Origin: an uncultured Clostridia bacterium
GTDB taxonomy: Bacteria > Bacillota > Clostridia > TANB77 > CAG-508
Reading direction: 5' to 3'
NCBI GenBank assembly: GCA_947632605.1
Contig: CANRPX010000008.1
Span: forward strand, 1 to 64,000
Length of the DNA: 64,000 nt
The translations under genes and the position numbers were made by a program. Below are positions 48,469-58,194 of this stretch, in pieces. The notes under the pieces were generated by a model. That model did no database searches. It was given only the letters and a program-made list of their open reading frames with translations, and was not told the DNA's origin. Positions within the stretch are counted from its first letter, which is position 1. Every line of letters begins with the position of its first letter.

Positions 48469-48654
48469 TTATCCTAAAAAAGATATTAACTTTTGTTTAG
48501 AATTTAATGCATCTTGAGCAGCTTTATTTAAAATTTGTTTTATTTGAGGATCTACTGCTGAATCTGCATAATTTGTAAACTTTGCATATAGATTTTCTTC
48601 ATTACATATAAAATGGCGTAAATTCTGTAATTCTACTTGATTTAATGTATTCAT
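48469..48654 (-). CDS. Short CotF-like/spore coat-associated protein
   Basis: A 61-aa helical protein (MNTLNQVELQNLRHFICNEENLYAKFTNYA...). The LxxLRHFICxEExLxxKFxxYAxxxxDPQIKQILxxAAQ pattern is that of small spore coat or ferritin-like hairpin proteins common in Clostridia, usually next to a CotF gene. Its start has AAAGGAAAAA upstream. The function is structural at best; no catalytic residues are seen. Both coat genes are transcribed away from the tRNA. Confidence 0.65.
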   Translation of the reverse strand: MNTLNQVELQNLRHFICNEENLYAKFTNYADSAVDPQIKQILNKAAQDALNSKQKLISFLG

Positions 48655-48815
48655 ATTTTTCCTTTCTGATTTTATTTGTTAATTTCCTTGTATTTTAACT
48701 CTATTATTTCTTCTTTTTTTATTTTTATACATTTTTAATATAAATTTTTATTTTTATTAATCATAATTAATAACATCTTGTAGCTTAAAACAAATGCTAA
48801 ATCAAGCTTTTTCAC

Positions 48816-48844
48816 TTGACAAACAATTTTAAGTCGTTTATAAT
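48816..48844 (+). promoter_or_regulatory. Consensus promoter of tRNA-Lys
   Basis: Perfect TTGACA (48816-48821), a 17-base spacer and perfect TATAAT (48839-48844), 20 bases before the tRNA. This is the strongest promoter in the window. Confidence 0.85.
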
Positions 48845-48863
48845 ATTCTTTGTTAATATATAT

Positions 48864-48939
48864 GCGCCATTAGCTCAGTTGGTAGAGCAGTTGACTCTTA
48901 ATCAAATGGTCGGAGGTTCGAATCCTCTATGGCGCACCA
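48864..48939 (+). tRNA. tRNA-Lys (anticodon CTT)
   Basis: A 76-nt cloverleaf: acceptor GCGCCAT/ATGGCGC, D-arm AGCTCAGTTGGTAGAGC, anticodon stem TTGA/TCAA with loop CTCTTAA (anticodon CTT, reading AAG), and T-arm with GGTTCGAATCC. The CCA end is encoded. It stands alone with its own promoter and terminator. The CTT anticodon reads only AAG, so another tRNA-Lys for AAA must exist elsewhere. Confidence 0.95.
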
Positions 48940-48975
48940 ATAGTAATATATTTGAATTTCATAAAATATATAAGT

Positions 48976-49008
48976 AAAAATATCATTCTGAAAAGAATGG
49001 TATTTTTT
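48976..49008 (+). terminator. Terminator of tRNA-Lys
   Basis: A 14-bp stem (AAAAATATCATTCT with its complement, one G-T pair) around a GAAA loop, followed by a T-run. Confidence 0.85.
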
Positions 49009-49129
49009 AGTTTTATACCGTTAATTAAGACTCATAAGATAGACCTATATAGAGAAAAAGTTCTATACTATAAATCATTTTGATACACAAATGCTAAAAT
49101 ACTGAAAATAAAAAAATAAAAAAACATTA

Positions 49130-49158
49130 TTGACAATTGCAAACATTTGTTTTACAAT
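49130..49158 (+). promoter_or_regulatory. dinD promoter with a LexA-like operator
   Basis: TTGACA (49130-49135), a 17-base spacer and TACAAT (49153-49158). Between the boxes at 49142-49151 lies AACATTTGTT, which fits the AACnnnnGTT core of Firmicute LexA sites. The near-repeat ACAATTGCAAACA / ACAATTGCAGACA flanks it. SOS control is inferred from this position and from the SOS regulation known for E. coli dinD. Confidence 0.6.
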
Positions 49159-49195
49159 TGCAGACATAAAATTTATTGAAATGGAGATGATGTAA

Positions 49196-50026
49196 ATGAA
49201 AGAAATGGATAAAAATACTAAAACATTTGAGAATATTAAGCATATTGATGAAAATGGAATTGAATTTTGGTACGCTAGAGAATTACAAATTGTGCTAAAT
49301 TACAAGGAATGGAGAAAGTTTGATGGTGTAATAGAAAAAGCTAAGTTAGCTTGTCAAAATAGTGAAATCAATGTGTTTGAACATTTTGTCGATGTCGACA
49401 AGTTGTCAAAACGTGCTAATAATGCACAAGTTAGAATAAATGACTATAAACTTTCCCGTTATGCTTGTTATTTAATAGCACAAAATGGAGATAGTAGAAA
49501 AAAAGTAATCGCTCTTGCTCAAACATATTTTGCAGTTCAAACCAGAAAACAAGAAATTAATGAAAAAGAGTATACTTCATTAACAGAAGATGAAAAGAGG
49601 TTTTATCAAAGAAATCTAACAAGAAAAGGAAATTATTCACTTAATCAGGCTGCTAAAGATGCAGGAGTTAAAAATTTTGATAAATTCCATAATAGTGGAT
49701 ATAAAGGTTTATATAATGGAGAAACAGCTGATGATATTGCAAAAAGAAAAGGACTAAGATATAGAGAAGATATATTAGATAATATGGGAAGTGATGAGCT
49801 TATTGCAAATTTATTTAGAATTTCTCAAACAGAGCAAAAATTAAAAAAAGATAATATTCAAACTGAAAAAGAAGCAAATATAACTCATTATAATGTTGGC
49901 GCAAAAATAAGAAAAACGATAAAGGAACTTGGCGGAACTATGCCAGAAGATTTACCAACTCCTAAAAAGAGTTTAAAGCAGCTAGAAAAAGAAAATAACA
50001 AAAGTTTAGAAAATAATAAAAAATAA
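49196..50026 (+). CDS. dinD: DNA damage-inducible protein D-like (DinD)
   Basis: A 276-aa protein of the DinD family. The N-terminal part resembles BRO-N-type domains (FWYARELQIVLNYKEWRKFDGVIEKAKLACQ) and is followed by RINDYKLSRYACYLIAQNGDSRKKVIALAQTYFAVQTRKQE, the most conserved block. Known from E. coli: DinD is LexA-controlled and acts on RecA filaments. Here the promoter carries a LexA-like core. The C-terminus is charged. The ATG has GGAGA eight bases upstream. The scattered distribution of DinD suggests lateral spread, but no mobile element flanks it here apart from the adjacent tRNA gene. Confidence 0.85.
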   Translation: MKEMDKNTKTFENIKHIDENGIEFWYARELQIVLNYKEWRKFDGVIEKAKLACQNSEINVFEHFVDVDKLSKRANNAQVRINDYKLSRYACYLIAQNGDSRKKVIALAQTYFAVQTRKQEINEKEYTSLTEDEKRFYQRNLTRKGNYSLNQAAKDAGVKNFDKFHNSGYKGLYNGETADDIAKRKGLRYREDILDNMGSDELIANLFRISQTEQKLKKDNIQTEKEANITHYNVGAKIRKTIKELGGTMPEDLPTPKKSLKQLEKENNKSLENNKK

Positions 50027-50058
50027 TTAGTATTATTTTTAAATAATTATAAATTTTA

Positions 50059-50067
50059 TGTTATAAT
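50059..50067 (+). promoter_or_regulatory. Extended -10 promoter before the 289-aa gene
   Basis: TGT followed by TATAAT (50062-50067) forms an extended -10 element about 58 bases before the ATG. The -35 is weak. Confidence 0.4.
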
Positions 50068-50125
50068 TTAAAAAACACATTTATAATTTTTACACAATTA
50101 ATATGCAAAATTAGAGGTATTATTT

Positions 50126-50995
50126 ATGCTTGTAAAAAATTGTATTAATTTTATTATAATTGGAATAACTATACTTTCAATACCAGTACTTATTTATTCA
50201 ATAAAAAAGAAAAATAAAAGTATTCTAATTCTAAATACAATGTATATAATATATTTATTCATAAGTGCAATTGTACTTCCTAATGTTTTAGGATTGAATC
50301 AAGGTCTAGAATCTTTATTTACTTATCTTATGTCTTTTATAGCAGTAATAATCTATATAATATCTATCATAATATGCAAAAAGAACAATGATATAAGTAC
50401 GAAATCTGGTAAAATAAAATTTATAATTGCTATATTAATTATTTTGCCTATCATATTATTCTTGTATAGTTTCTTAAGAGAATGTTACTTAATAAAAAAT
50501 AGTGATTTAATAATTGAATCTAATTATCAAGAAGGAATTATTAATTCTAAAACATCTTGGTATGCAATTTCAGAAAATTTTTGTAAAGAAATTACTATTG
50601 ATTTACCATTTCTTCAATCAAATAGTAAAAATATAGAATCTTATACATACGATATTGATTTCAAAAATGATTCATCTGATACTTATGAAATAAAAAGTTA
50701 TATTGATTCAGAATTGAAACATATTGATGAACAAAAAGTAAATAAAATTTTATTGGATGCTAAAAATAATCATAGTAATTTAAATAAAGAATACTCAAAT
50801 TTTGATTATATAATTAATACTGCTACTATAACTTATTTTGAAAATAGCAGATATTATTATGTATCATTAGGATATGATAAAGATAACGATGGAAGTATGT
50901 CAGTTGTAAACGAATTAATGTATATAGATGACAAATATATTGGTGAATTGTTAATATCTGGAGATATTAAATCAGTAACTTATATGGAAAAGTAA
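50126..50995 (+). CDS. Unknown membrane protein with C-terminal extracytoplasmic domain
   Basis: A 289-aa protein I do not recognise. Four membrane segments occupy about residues 6-23, 31-50, 62-87 and 99-116, and a soluble domain of about 170 residues follows. The soluble part is rich in Asn, Asp, Tyr and Ser and has no cysteine cluster or catalytic motif. The pattern RYYYVSLGYDKDNDGSMSVVNE near the end resembles short calcium-loop-like DxDxDG stretches. It follows dinD by 99 bases with a separate extended -10 promoter. AT content is even higher than that of the neighbours, so recent acquisition with dinD next to the tRNA gene is possible but not shown. Confidence 0.6.
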   Translation: MLVKNCINFIIIGITILSIPVLIYSIKKKNKSILILNTMYIIYLFISAIVLPNVLGLNQGLESLFTYLMSFIAVIIYIISIIICKKNNDISTKSGKIKFIIAILIILPIILFLYSFLRECYLIKNSDLIIESNYQEGIINSKTSWYAISENFCKEITIDLPFLQSNSKNIESYTYDIDFKNDSSDTYEIKSYIDSELKHIDEQKVNKILLDAKNNHSNLNKEYSNFDYIINTATITYFENSRYYYVSLGYDKDNDGSMSVVNELMYIDDKYIGELLISGDIKSVTYMEK

Positions 50996-51015
50996 AATAA
51001 TAGATTTTGTTAAAC

Positions 51016-51055
51016 AAAAAGAAACACTTCAAATTATATTGAAGTGTTTCTTTTT
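51016..51055. terminator. Bidirectional terminator, 289-aa gene / ftsH
   Basis: A 17-bp perfect stem (AAAGAAACACTTCAA with its complement) around a 6-base loop, with A- and T-runs on the two sides, between convergent genes. Confidence 0.85.
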
Positions 51056-51111
51056 AGTATTTAATTAGATTATCTGAGGTTCATTTTTTAGCTCAGTTAC
51101 TCCCTTTTCTT

Positions 51112-52929
51112 TTAAGAATTCATTATTTCAGCGAATTCTTCTCCATCTATTTTTTCTTTTTCCAATAGAACTCCTGCTACACTGTGTAATTTTTCCATAT
51201 TTGTATTTAATATATCTACAGCTTTCTTATATGCAGTATCTATTATTGTTTTTACTTCTTCATCTATTAATCCTGATGTTTCTTCACTAAAGTTCTTTTG
51301 TTGAGTAAAGTCTCTTCCTAAAAATACTTCTTCTTGTCCTGATCCAAATGTAATAGCTCCTAAACGTTTACTCATACCATATTTAGTAACCATGCTTCTT
51401 GCAATTTTTGAAGCTCTTTCAATATCATTACTTGCTCCAGTAGATATATCTCCTAAAACTAATTCTTCAGCTACTCTACCGCCTAATAATGATACTATTT
51501 GTTCTTCCATTTCTGATTTACTCATAAATTGTTTATCTTCTGATGGTCTATACATTGTGTAACCACCAGCCATTCCTCTTGGAATAATTGATATTTGATG
51601 TACATCATCTTGTGTTGGTAAAAACTTACTTACTACTGCATGACCTGCTTCATGGAAAGCAACAAGTTTCTTTTCTTTTTCACTAATTACTCTTGATTTC
51701 TTTTCAGGTCCCATAGTTACTTTAACCATAGCATCTTCTATTTCTTGCATTCCTATTTCTGTTTTATCTCTTCTTGCAGCTAAAAGTGCTGCTTCATTTA
51801 AGATATTTTCTAAATCTGCTCCAACAAAACCTGCTGTATTTTTTGCTATTGTTTTTAAATCAACATCATCTGATAATTTTTTCTTTCTAGCATGAACTTT
51901 TAATATTTCTTCTCTTGCTTTAACATCTGGAGATCCTACTACTATCTGTCTATCAAATCTTCCTGCTCTTAATAAAGCTTTATCTAGTACATCTGGTCTA
52001 TTTGTAGCTGCAATTACTATTACACCTTCATTTGCAGCAAATCCATCCATCTCAACTAATAATTGGTTTAATGTTTGTTCTCTTTCATCATGTCCTCCAC
52101 CAAGACCTGCACCTCTTTGACGTCCTACTGCATCAATTTCATCTATAAATATAATACATGGTGCATTTTTCTTAGCTTGTTCAAACAAATCTCTTACTCT
52201 TGAAGCACCAACACCAACAAACATTTCAACAAAATCTGAACCACTTATAATAAAGAATGGTACACCTGCTTCTCCAGCAACTGCTTTTGCAAGCAATGTT
52301 TTACCTGTTCCTGGATGTCCTACTAATAAAACACCTTTTGGAATTCTTGCTCCCATATCTGTAAATTTTTTAGGAGACTTTAAAAATTCTACTATTTCAG
52401 CTAATTCTTCTTTTTCTTCATCTATACCTGCAACATCTTTGAATGTTACTTTTGATTTTTCATCATTTGAATTTAACATTCTGGCTTTACTTTTTCCAAA
52501 TGTTATTGATTTATTATTATTTTGATTTGGATTCATAAGGAATAGCCAGAAAATTAAAAATACTATTAATATAATAAATGGAGAAAATGCACTAAGAATT
52601 GTCATGATAATTGATTCTTCTTCTTGCTCCACATTTAATTGTCCTTCTAAAATATCATCTGATATCTGATCCATAAAGCTTTCCATATTAGGTATTATAA
52701 CTTCTTTTTGTGGTACTCTTGTTGAAGAATCAGTATCTTTTAAAGTTACATACGCTTTTGTTTTATCAGAAGATATTTGTATCTCTGTAACTTCTCCTAA
52801 TGGTATTTTTTTCATCAATTCTGAATAACTTAATTTTGTTTCTGGATCATTAAATGCTGCACTTAATAATCCTACAAAAATGATACCCAAAATTAGCCAT
52901 ACTGCTAATGTTTTAATTCTACTTTTCAA
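51112..52929 (-). CDS. ftsH: ATP-dependent zinc metalloprotease FtsH
   Basis: A 605-aa membrane AAA protease that degrades misassembled membrane proteins and short-lived regulators. Two membrane segments (about 8-26 and 107-132) flank an extracytoplasmic domain. The AAA module carries Walker A GHPGTGKT (204-211; the usual P at the second place is H), Walker [12 protein letters not shown] (about 259-269) and the SRH region ATNRPDVLD. The zinc site is HEAGH (426-430). The start codon is TTG (52929), nine bases after GGAGG at 52939-52943. It lies downstream of tilS, as in many Firmicutes, but hpt is missing between them. Confidence 0.96.
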   Translation of the reverse strand: MKSRIKTLAVWLILGIIFVGLLSAAFNDPETKLSYSELMKKIPLGEVTEIQISSDKTKAYVTLKDTDSSTRVPQKEVIIPNMESFMDQISDDILEGQLNVEQEEESIIMTILSAFSPFIILIVFLIFWLFLMNPNQNNNKSITFGKSKARMLNSNDEKSKVTFKDVAGIDEEKEELAEIVEFLKSPKKFTDMGARIPKGVLLVGHPGTGKTLLAKAVAGEAGVPFFIISGSDFVEMFVGVGASRVRDLFEQAKKNAPCIIFIDEIDAVGRQRGAGLGGGHDEREQTLNQLLVEMDGFAANEGVIVIAATNRPDVLDKALLRAGRFDRQIVVGSPDVKAREEILKVHARKKKLSDDVDLKTIAKNTAGFVGADLENILNEAALLAARRDKTEIGMQEIEDAMVKVTMGPEKKSRVISEKEKKLVAFHEAGHAVVSKFLPTQDDVHQISIIPRGMAGGYTMYRPSEDKQFMSKSEMEEQIVSLLGGRVAEELVLGDISTGASNDIERASKIARSMVTKYGMSKRLGAITFGSGQEEVFLGRDFTQQKNFSEETSGLIDEEVKTIIDTAYKKAVDILNTNMEKLHSVAGVLLEKEKIDGEEFAEIMNS

Positions 52930-53084
52930 AACTTATTTCCTCCATATCTATTGTGCTAAGTTAAATCTATACACTTTAAATTTATTGCTTGGATAAAATA
53001 TAGCATAGCAATTTTTCAATTTCAATAGCTTATTTAAAAAGATATAATTCTGTAATATTCGCATTTCTAAGCCTTTACGGATAT

Positions 53085-54101
53085 TCATTTTACAGTTTCT
53101 ATATATATTTTTTTATTTTTGATTACAATTTTTGTATTCTTGTTTGGAGTCAAAAATTTATTTCCTACATTATTGTTACAAAGTTTTATCATATCCTCAA
53201 TATGTATTTTCTCAATCCCTTTCGTAGTACCAAATAGCTTATTTATAGAATATAATATTATTCTTTTTTGTATTGCTATATTTTCTTTATTAAATTTTTT
53301 TAAGTCTAATATAATTTTAGCCTCTTTTTCCACATTATATACATCTTCTTGTGGAATTTTTTCTTCTAGACACATATTTTTATATGCCTCTTCTGTTTGA
53401 AAGTTCAAATAATTCAAATCATCTTTTACAATCATTGATAATCTACTTACGGTATCAATAATATTAGGATTTAACTCATTTTCAATATATGGTATAGCAA
53501 TATTCCTAATTTTATTTCTTGTATAAATATTTTCATCATTTGATTCATCATGTCTTGGATTTAAATTTTCTTCTTCACAATATTTTTCTATATCTACTCT
53601 TTTACATTCTATAAGTGGTCTAATATACTTTCCATTTTGTGGTTCTATACCTTTTAAACCACTTAATCCTGTACCACGTATTATATTCATAATAATTGTT
53701 TCTACATTATCATTTTGATTATGTGCAATAGCTATTTTGTTTGAATTTGTTTTATTTAAAATTTCATTAAAAAATTCATATCTTACTTCTCTTCCAGTCT
53801 CTTCTAATCCTCTTTTTTCTTCTTTAGCTTTTTCTTTTATGTTAGCATTTAAAATATAAATTTTAATTTCTCTTTTATCACAAAAATCTTTTACAAATTT
53901 TTCATCTATTTTTGCATTTTCTCTAATTCCATGATTTATATGGGCTACAACAATTTCAAAGCTTAAATCTTTTTTAATTTCATTTAAAATATTAAGCATA
54001 GATATAGAATCTGGTCCACCAGAAACACCAAGTACTAATTTATCTCCTTTTTCTATTAAATTGTATTTTTTTATTGTTTCTAAAACTTGTTCTTTTAACA
54101 T
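53085..54101 (-). CDS. tilS: tRNA(Ile)-lysidine synthetase TilS, short form
   Basis: ATP-dependent enzyme that converts C34 of tRNA-Ile(CAU) to lysidine so that it reads AUA. The PP-loop SGGPDS is at about residues 29-34, followed by NHGIRENA and AHNQNDNVET, both family motifs. At 338 aa it is shorter than typical TilS (about 430-470 aa); the C-terminal tRNA-binding domains are reduced or missing. It lies between dnaB and ftsH with its own small gap on each side. Confidence 0.93.
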   Translation of the reverse strand: MLKEQVLETIKKYNLIEKGDKLVLGVSGGPDSISMLNILNEIKKDLSFEIVVAHINHGIRENAKIDEKFVKDFCDKREIKIYILNANIKEKAKEEKRGLEETGREVRYEFFNEILNKTNSNKIAIAHNQNDNVETIIMNIIRGTGLSGLKGIEPQNGKYIRPLIECKRVDIEKYCEEENLNPRHDESNDENIYTRNKIRNIAIPYIENELNPNIIDTVSRLSMIVKDDLNYLNFQTEEAYKNMCLEEKIPQEDVYNVEKEAKIILDLKKFNKENIAIQKRIILYSINKLFGTTKGIEKIHIEDMIKLCNNNVGNKFLTPNKNTKIVIKNKKIYIETVK

Positions 54102-54138
54102 TTCTTCTCCTCAAATTAAACTAAAATTATTTTAAAAA

Positions 54139-54176
54139 TTAGGGGTATTAGATTTCTTTAAAACTAATACCCCTAA
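54139..54176 (-). terminator. Terminator after dnaB
   Basis: A 13-bp perfect stem (TTAGGGGTATTAG with its complement) followed on the minus strand by TTTTTAAAAT. It ends the gdpP-rplI-dnaB transcript before tilS. Confidence 0.85.
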
Positions 54177-54184
54177 AAAATTAT

Positions 54185-55525
54185 TTATTGTTCTTCAAAA
54201 AATCTCTTTTCTAAATTTGCAAACTTTGTATAACTTGCTAACCAAGCTAAATCAATTGTACCAGTTGCCCCTCCTCTGTGTTTTGCTAAGATTATTTCTG
54301 CTACATTCTTTTTCTCACTATCTTCATTATAATAATCATCTCTATAAAGAAACATTACTATATCAGCATCTTGTTCAATTGCTCCAGATTCTCTTAAATC
54401 CGCAAGCATTGGTCTTTTGTCATCTCGTTTTTCTACACTACGAGAAAGTTGTGATAATGCTATAACTGGTATATTAAGTTCTTTTGCTAAAATCTTTAAT
54501 GATCTACTTATTTCTGATATTTCTTGTTCTCTAGTAGAATTTTTTGTTCCACTTCCTTGAACTAACTGTAAATAATCTATTACAACTAAACCAATATCTT
54601 TTTCTAATTTTAATTTTCTGCATTTAGCTCTAATTTCCATTATTGAAATACCAGCTGTATCATCAATATATATTGGAGCTTCAGATAATCTTCCAAGTGT
54701 TGAAGCAAGTTTAACCCAATCATCATCTTCAATTTGACCTGTTCTAATTTTATTACTATCTACTAAAGCTTCACTACATAAAATTCTATTTCCTACTTGT
54801 TCTTTTGACATCTCTAAATTGAAAATTGCAACTGGTTTTTTAGCTTGAAGTGCTACATTTGTTGCTATATTAATTGCGAAAGCAGATTTACCCATTGCTG
54901 GTCTTGCTGCTATTACTATTAAATCTGAATTGTGAAGTCCAGAAGTTTTATAATCCAAATCTTTAAAACCTGTGGTTAATCCACTTATTCTACCTTTTTG
55001 GTTATATAATTCTTCTAATTTTGCAAAGGATTCAACTAAAACATCTTTTATTGGTGTATATCCTTTTGTATTTTTCTTTTGAGCTAATTCAAAAACCTTC
55101 TTCTCTGCCAAATCCATTATTCTATCAACTTCTTCTGTTTCGTCATATCCTAATGAAACTAATTCATTTGCTGTGTTAATAAGGCTTCTCATCATAGCTT
55201 TTTCATCAACTATTTTTATATATTTATCTACATTTGAAGTAGTTGGAACTTTTTCTGGAAGACTAGCTAAATAATCTAATCCACCGATTCTTTCAAAGTT
55301 TCCATTTTCAACTAATTCAGCTTTTACTGTAATAATATCTATTGGTTCGCTTTTTGCATATAAAGATAATATAGCAGAATATATTGCTCTATTATCTTCT
55401 CTATAAAAAGCATCTTCTTTTAATATTTCTATTGCATTAATTACAGAATCCCTATCAGTAAGCATACATCCTAAAATTGCTTGTTCTGCTTCTATATCAT
55501 GTGGTGGTATTTTTCCTAATTCCAT
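54185..55525 (-). CDS. dnaB: Replicative DNA helicase DnaB/DnaC
   Basis: A 446-aa hexameric helicase that unwinds DNA at the fork. The N-terminal domain starts PPHDIEAEQAILGCML. The RecA-like core has Walker A RPAMGKSAFA (about residues 209-218), Walker B VVIDYLQL and the arginine-finger segment LSQLSRSVEKRDDKRPMLADLRESGAIEQDAD. I use the ATG at 55525, eight bases after GAGGG. The frame is open upstream to an ATG at 55564 that would overlap rplI and has no binding site. The order gdpP-rplI-dnaB is common in Firmicutes. Confidence 0.97.
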   Translation of the reverse strand: MELGKIPPHDIEAEQAILGCMLTDRDSVINAIEILKEDAFYREDNRAIYSAILSLYAKSEPIDIITVKAELVENGNFERIGGLDYLASLPEKVPTTSNVDKYIKIVDEKAMMRSLINTANELVSLGYDETEEVDRIMDLAEKKVFELAQKKNTKGYTPIKDVLVESFAKLEELYNQKGRISGLTTGFKDLDYKTSGLHNSDLIVIAARPAMGKSAFAINIATNVALQAKKPVAIFNLEMSKEQVGNRILCSEALVDSNKIRTGQIEDDDWVKLASTLGRLSEAPIYIDDTAGISIMEIRAKCRKLKLEKDIGLVVIDYLQLVQGSGTKNSTREQEISEISRSLKILAKELNIPVIALSQLSRSVEKRDDKRPMLADLRESGAIEQDADIVMFLYRDDYYNEDSEKKNVAEIILAKHRGGATGTIDLAWLASYTKFANLEKRFFEEQ

Positions 55526-55550
55526 ATTCTTATCCCTCTTCATTTTAGGT

Positions 55551-55997
55551 TTATTTTGGTACAACCATAACTTGTACTGTTGCCATTACTCCTTCATTAA
55601 GTTTTATATCAACTTTTGTACAACCTGCTACTTTTATTGTTTCTGTAAGTAAAACTTTTTTCTTATCTACATCTATATTAAAATCTTTTTTTAGAGTTTC
55701 AGCAATTTCTTTTGCAGTAACTCCTCCAAATAATTTTCCATTATCTCCTGCTTTTACTGGTATTTTAACTGTTATTTTTTTCATTTTTTCAGCTATTTCT
55801 TGTGCTTCTTTAAAATCTACACCTTTTCTAAAAGCAACAGACTCATTTTTGGCTTTTAAATTATTCATATTTCCAGTATCTGCTGGAACAGCTAAATTTT
55901 TAGGAAACAAATAATTTCTAGCATATCCATCAGCCGCATTAATAATCTGGTCTTTTTTTCCTACGCCTTTTATATCTTGTTTTAAAATAACTTTCAA
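55551..55997 (-). CDS. rplI: Ribosomal protein L9
   Basis: A 148-aa large-subunit protein. The N-terminal domain (MKVILKQDIKGVGKKDQIINAADGYARNYLFPKNLA) is the standard L9 signature. A long connecting helix and the C-terminal rRNA-binding domain (KLFGGVTAKEIAETLKK) follow. L9 is known to limit ribosomal frame slippage, which is of interest given the three +1 shift sites in this window. AGGAGG-type binding site (CCTCC on the plus strand at 55986-55990). It lies 33 bases after gdpP. Confidence 0.97.
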   Translation of the reverse strand: MKVILKQDIKGVGKKDQIINAADGYARNYLFPKNLAVPADTGNMNNLKAKNESVAFRKGVDFKEAQEIAEKMKKITVKIPVKAGDNGKLFGGVTAKEIAETLKKDFNIDVDKKKVLLTETIKVAGCTKVDIKLNEGVMATVQVMVVPK

Positions 55998-56030
55998 ATT
56001 AAAAACCTCCTTTGTAAGATAAATTATAAT

Positions 56031-58031
56031 TTATTCTGTTTCTAATAAATACTCATTAATTCTAACAATTAGTTCATCTTTTGCTTCTTCTAAAGTAAAT
56101 CCTTCTAATTGTGCTCCAGCTAAGGTAATGTGTCCTCCACCACCTAACTTTTCAAGAATTAATTGAACATTTATATTTCCAATTGAACGTCCACTAATAC
56201 AAACTTTATCTCCCATCTTAGCCATAACAAATGAGGCTGTTATATCACTAATTGTCAAAAGTTCATCAGCTGCTTTTGCACAAATTAAATTTGAATCTTC
56301 ATTTTCTTCTTCATAAACTGCTATTGCAATTGTATCATTATGAATTTCTACATTTCTAACAATATTTGCTATAATATTATAACTTTCTAAATCTGCTTGA
56401 AACCATTTTTTTACTTTAATTATATCTACACCATATTTTCTTAAATATGCTGCTGCTTCAAATGTTCTTACACCTGTTTTAAATGTGAAATTCTTAGTAT
56501 CTACCATAATTCCACCATATAAGCTTTCTGCTTCTAAAAGTGTTAATTTAATATCATCTTGAGCATATTGAACTATTTCTGTTACAAGCTCTGCTGTTGA
56601 AGATGCATATACTTCATGAAAAGACACAATAGCATTTTCAATGCAATCTGGCGCTTTTCTATGATGATCTATTATAATTTTTTTATCTACTTTTTCAAGT
56701 AAATCTGGAAATTCTACATAAGAAATCTTGTGAGTATCTACAACTATAAGTAAGGTATTATCTGTAATAACTTCTAATGCATCATCTTCTGTTAAAATAA
56801 TATTTTTATATTCTTCTTCATTCTTTAATATTTCTAGAAATTTTCCTAATGATTTACCTGTTGGTTCTGAAACTATAAAACATTCTTTTCCTAAAGTTTT
56901 AGATAATCTATATAATCCTAAGGCAGAGCCAATTGCATCTATATCAATATTTTTGTGTCCCATAATTATAACATTATCTGATGATAATATAAGTCTTGTT
57001 ATTGATTGTGCAATTGTTCTTGCTTTTACTTTAGCTCTTTTTTCAACTTCTAAAGTCTTTCCACCAAAGAAAGTATATTTACCATTCTTTCTTATAACAG
57101 CTTGATCTCCACCTCTTCCAAGAACTATTTCCATTGCAGCTAAAGCTGTTTTATATCTCTCGTAATTTGTCTCTCCATCACTTGATATTGCTATACTTAA
57201 AGTTATTGGTGCTCTACCATCAACTTCAATACTTTTTACTCTATCTAATATATTAAATTTTTCCTTTTCAAATTCAGCTATATATTTTTGTTCACAAACA
57301 TATATAAATGAATCTCTTTCTGTTTTTATGATTAAGCCACCTGTTTTTGTTACCCAATCTATTATTTCTTTTTCTATTTTTGCTAATAATTCTATTTTTC
57401 TTTCAGGTAAAACAGTTTGTGTAATATCATCATAATTGTCTATCATTGCAATACCAATGCAAGTTTTAGCATTATTATAGTTATCAAACAATTCATTATA
57501 TTTTGTTTCATCTATAAAATATAATGATAATATATATTCTTTTTGTTTTCTTCTTTTTGTTTTTACTACACTACCTAATATTTTATAAACTTTTTTATCT
57601 ATATTAAACTGTTTTGAAATTTCTAAATTTTCGTTCTTTTTTTCTATATCAAGTTTTATTTCTTTAACAATAGGATTTAAGCTTGTTGCAATATCAATAT
57701 TTTGAAACTCTTCAACAAACTTTTTACTTCTCCAAATGATATTACCACCTGTTTCTATTAACACTAAAGGAATAGGTGTATTTACAAGATTTCCTCTTGA
57801 AGCTGAACTTACATCTGAAGTAACATCTTTAATATGATTTTCAATTTCAGTTCTTCTTTTACTTGAAACCCATAAAGTATATGTGATTGTTAATGCAAAA
57901 ATAAATATTGAAGGAATAACCCATCTTAAATTATATACACTTAACATTATGCATAATACTGCTATTATCGCTATATATATAATATTTTTACTTATGAGCT
58001 TATCTAAAATTTCATCACGTTCTTTAGACAT
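56031..58031 (-). CDS. gdpP: Cyclic-di-AMP phosphodiesterase GdpP
   Basis: A 666-aa membrane protein with two N-terminal membrane segments (about 15-55), a PAS-like domain, a degenerate GGDEF domain (the motif has decayed to GRGGDQAV near residue 305) and a C-terminal DHH-DHHA1 phosphodiesterase. Catalytic features are MGHKNIDIDAIGSALG (about 357-372), IIDHHRK (DHH, about 452-458) and the GGGGHITLAGAQ segment near the end. Known role: hydrolysis of the second messenger c-di-AMP, which controls potassium and osmotic balance and wall stress. ATG with GGAGAT upstream. Confidence 0.96.
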   Translation of the reverse strand: MSKERDEILDKLISKNIIYIAIIAVLCIMLSVYNLRWVIPSIFIFALTITYTLWVSSKRRTEIENHIKDVTSDVSSASRGNLVNTPIPLVLIETGGNIIWRSKKFVEEFQNIDIATSLNPIVKEIKLDIEKKNENLEISKQFNIDKKVYKILGSVVKTKRRKQKEYILSLYFIDETKYNELFDNYNNAKTCIGIAMIDNYDDITQTVLPERKIELLAKIEKEIIDWVTKTGGLIIKTERDSFIYVCEQKYIAEFEKEKFNILDRVKSIEVDGRAPITLSIAISSDGETNYERYKTALAAMEIVLGRGGDQAVIRKNGKYTFFGGKTLEVEKRAKVKARTIAQSITRLILSSDNVIIMGHKNIDIDAIGSALGLYRLSKTLGKECFIVSEPTGKSLGKFLEILKNEEEYKNIILTEDDALEVITDNTLLIVVDTHKISYVEFPDLLEKVDKKIIIDHHRKAPDCIENAIVSFHEVYASSTAELVTEIVQYAQDDIKLTLLEAESLYGGIMVDTKNFTFKTGVRTFEAAAYLRKYGVDIIKVKKWFQADLESYNIIANIVRNVEIHNDTIAIAVYEEENEDSNLICAKAADELLTISDITASFVMAKMGDKVCISGRSIGNINVQLILEKLGGGGHITLAGAQLEGFTLEEAKDELIVRINEYLLETE

Positions 58032-58122
58032 AAAATCTCCTTATATACATAATATAACACAGTTATTATACTACTTAAAGCTCTTTTTGTCAAACAAGCT
58101 TTTGTACTTAAAAAGCATAAAA

Positions 58123-58177
58123 AATAAGTGAACTTTAATTATTAAACTTTTTGCTTAATAATTTTTGTTCACTTACT
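58123..58177 (-). terminator. Terminator of the rpoBC transcript
   Basis: A two-part stem (AAGTGAAC/GTTCACTT at the base, AATTATTAA/TTAATAATT inside) with a T-run on the minus strand, just after the Ig-like gene and before gdpP. Confidence 0.8.
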
Positions 58178-58194
58178 TTTATTATTTTTTTAAA

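Noticed and set aside
48655-50995. Integrative element next to tRNA-Lys carrying dinD and the membrane protein
   Set aside because: There is no integrase, no repeat of the tRNA 3' end is visible downstream, and only two genes would be involved; transfer remains possible but unsupported.
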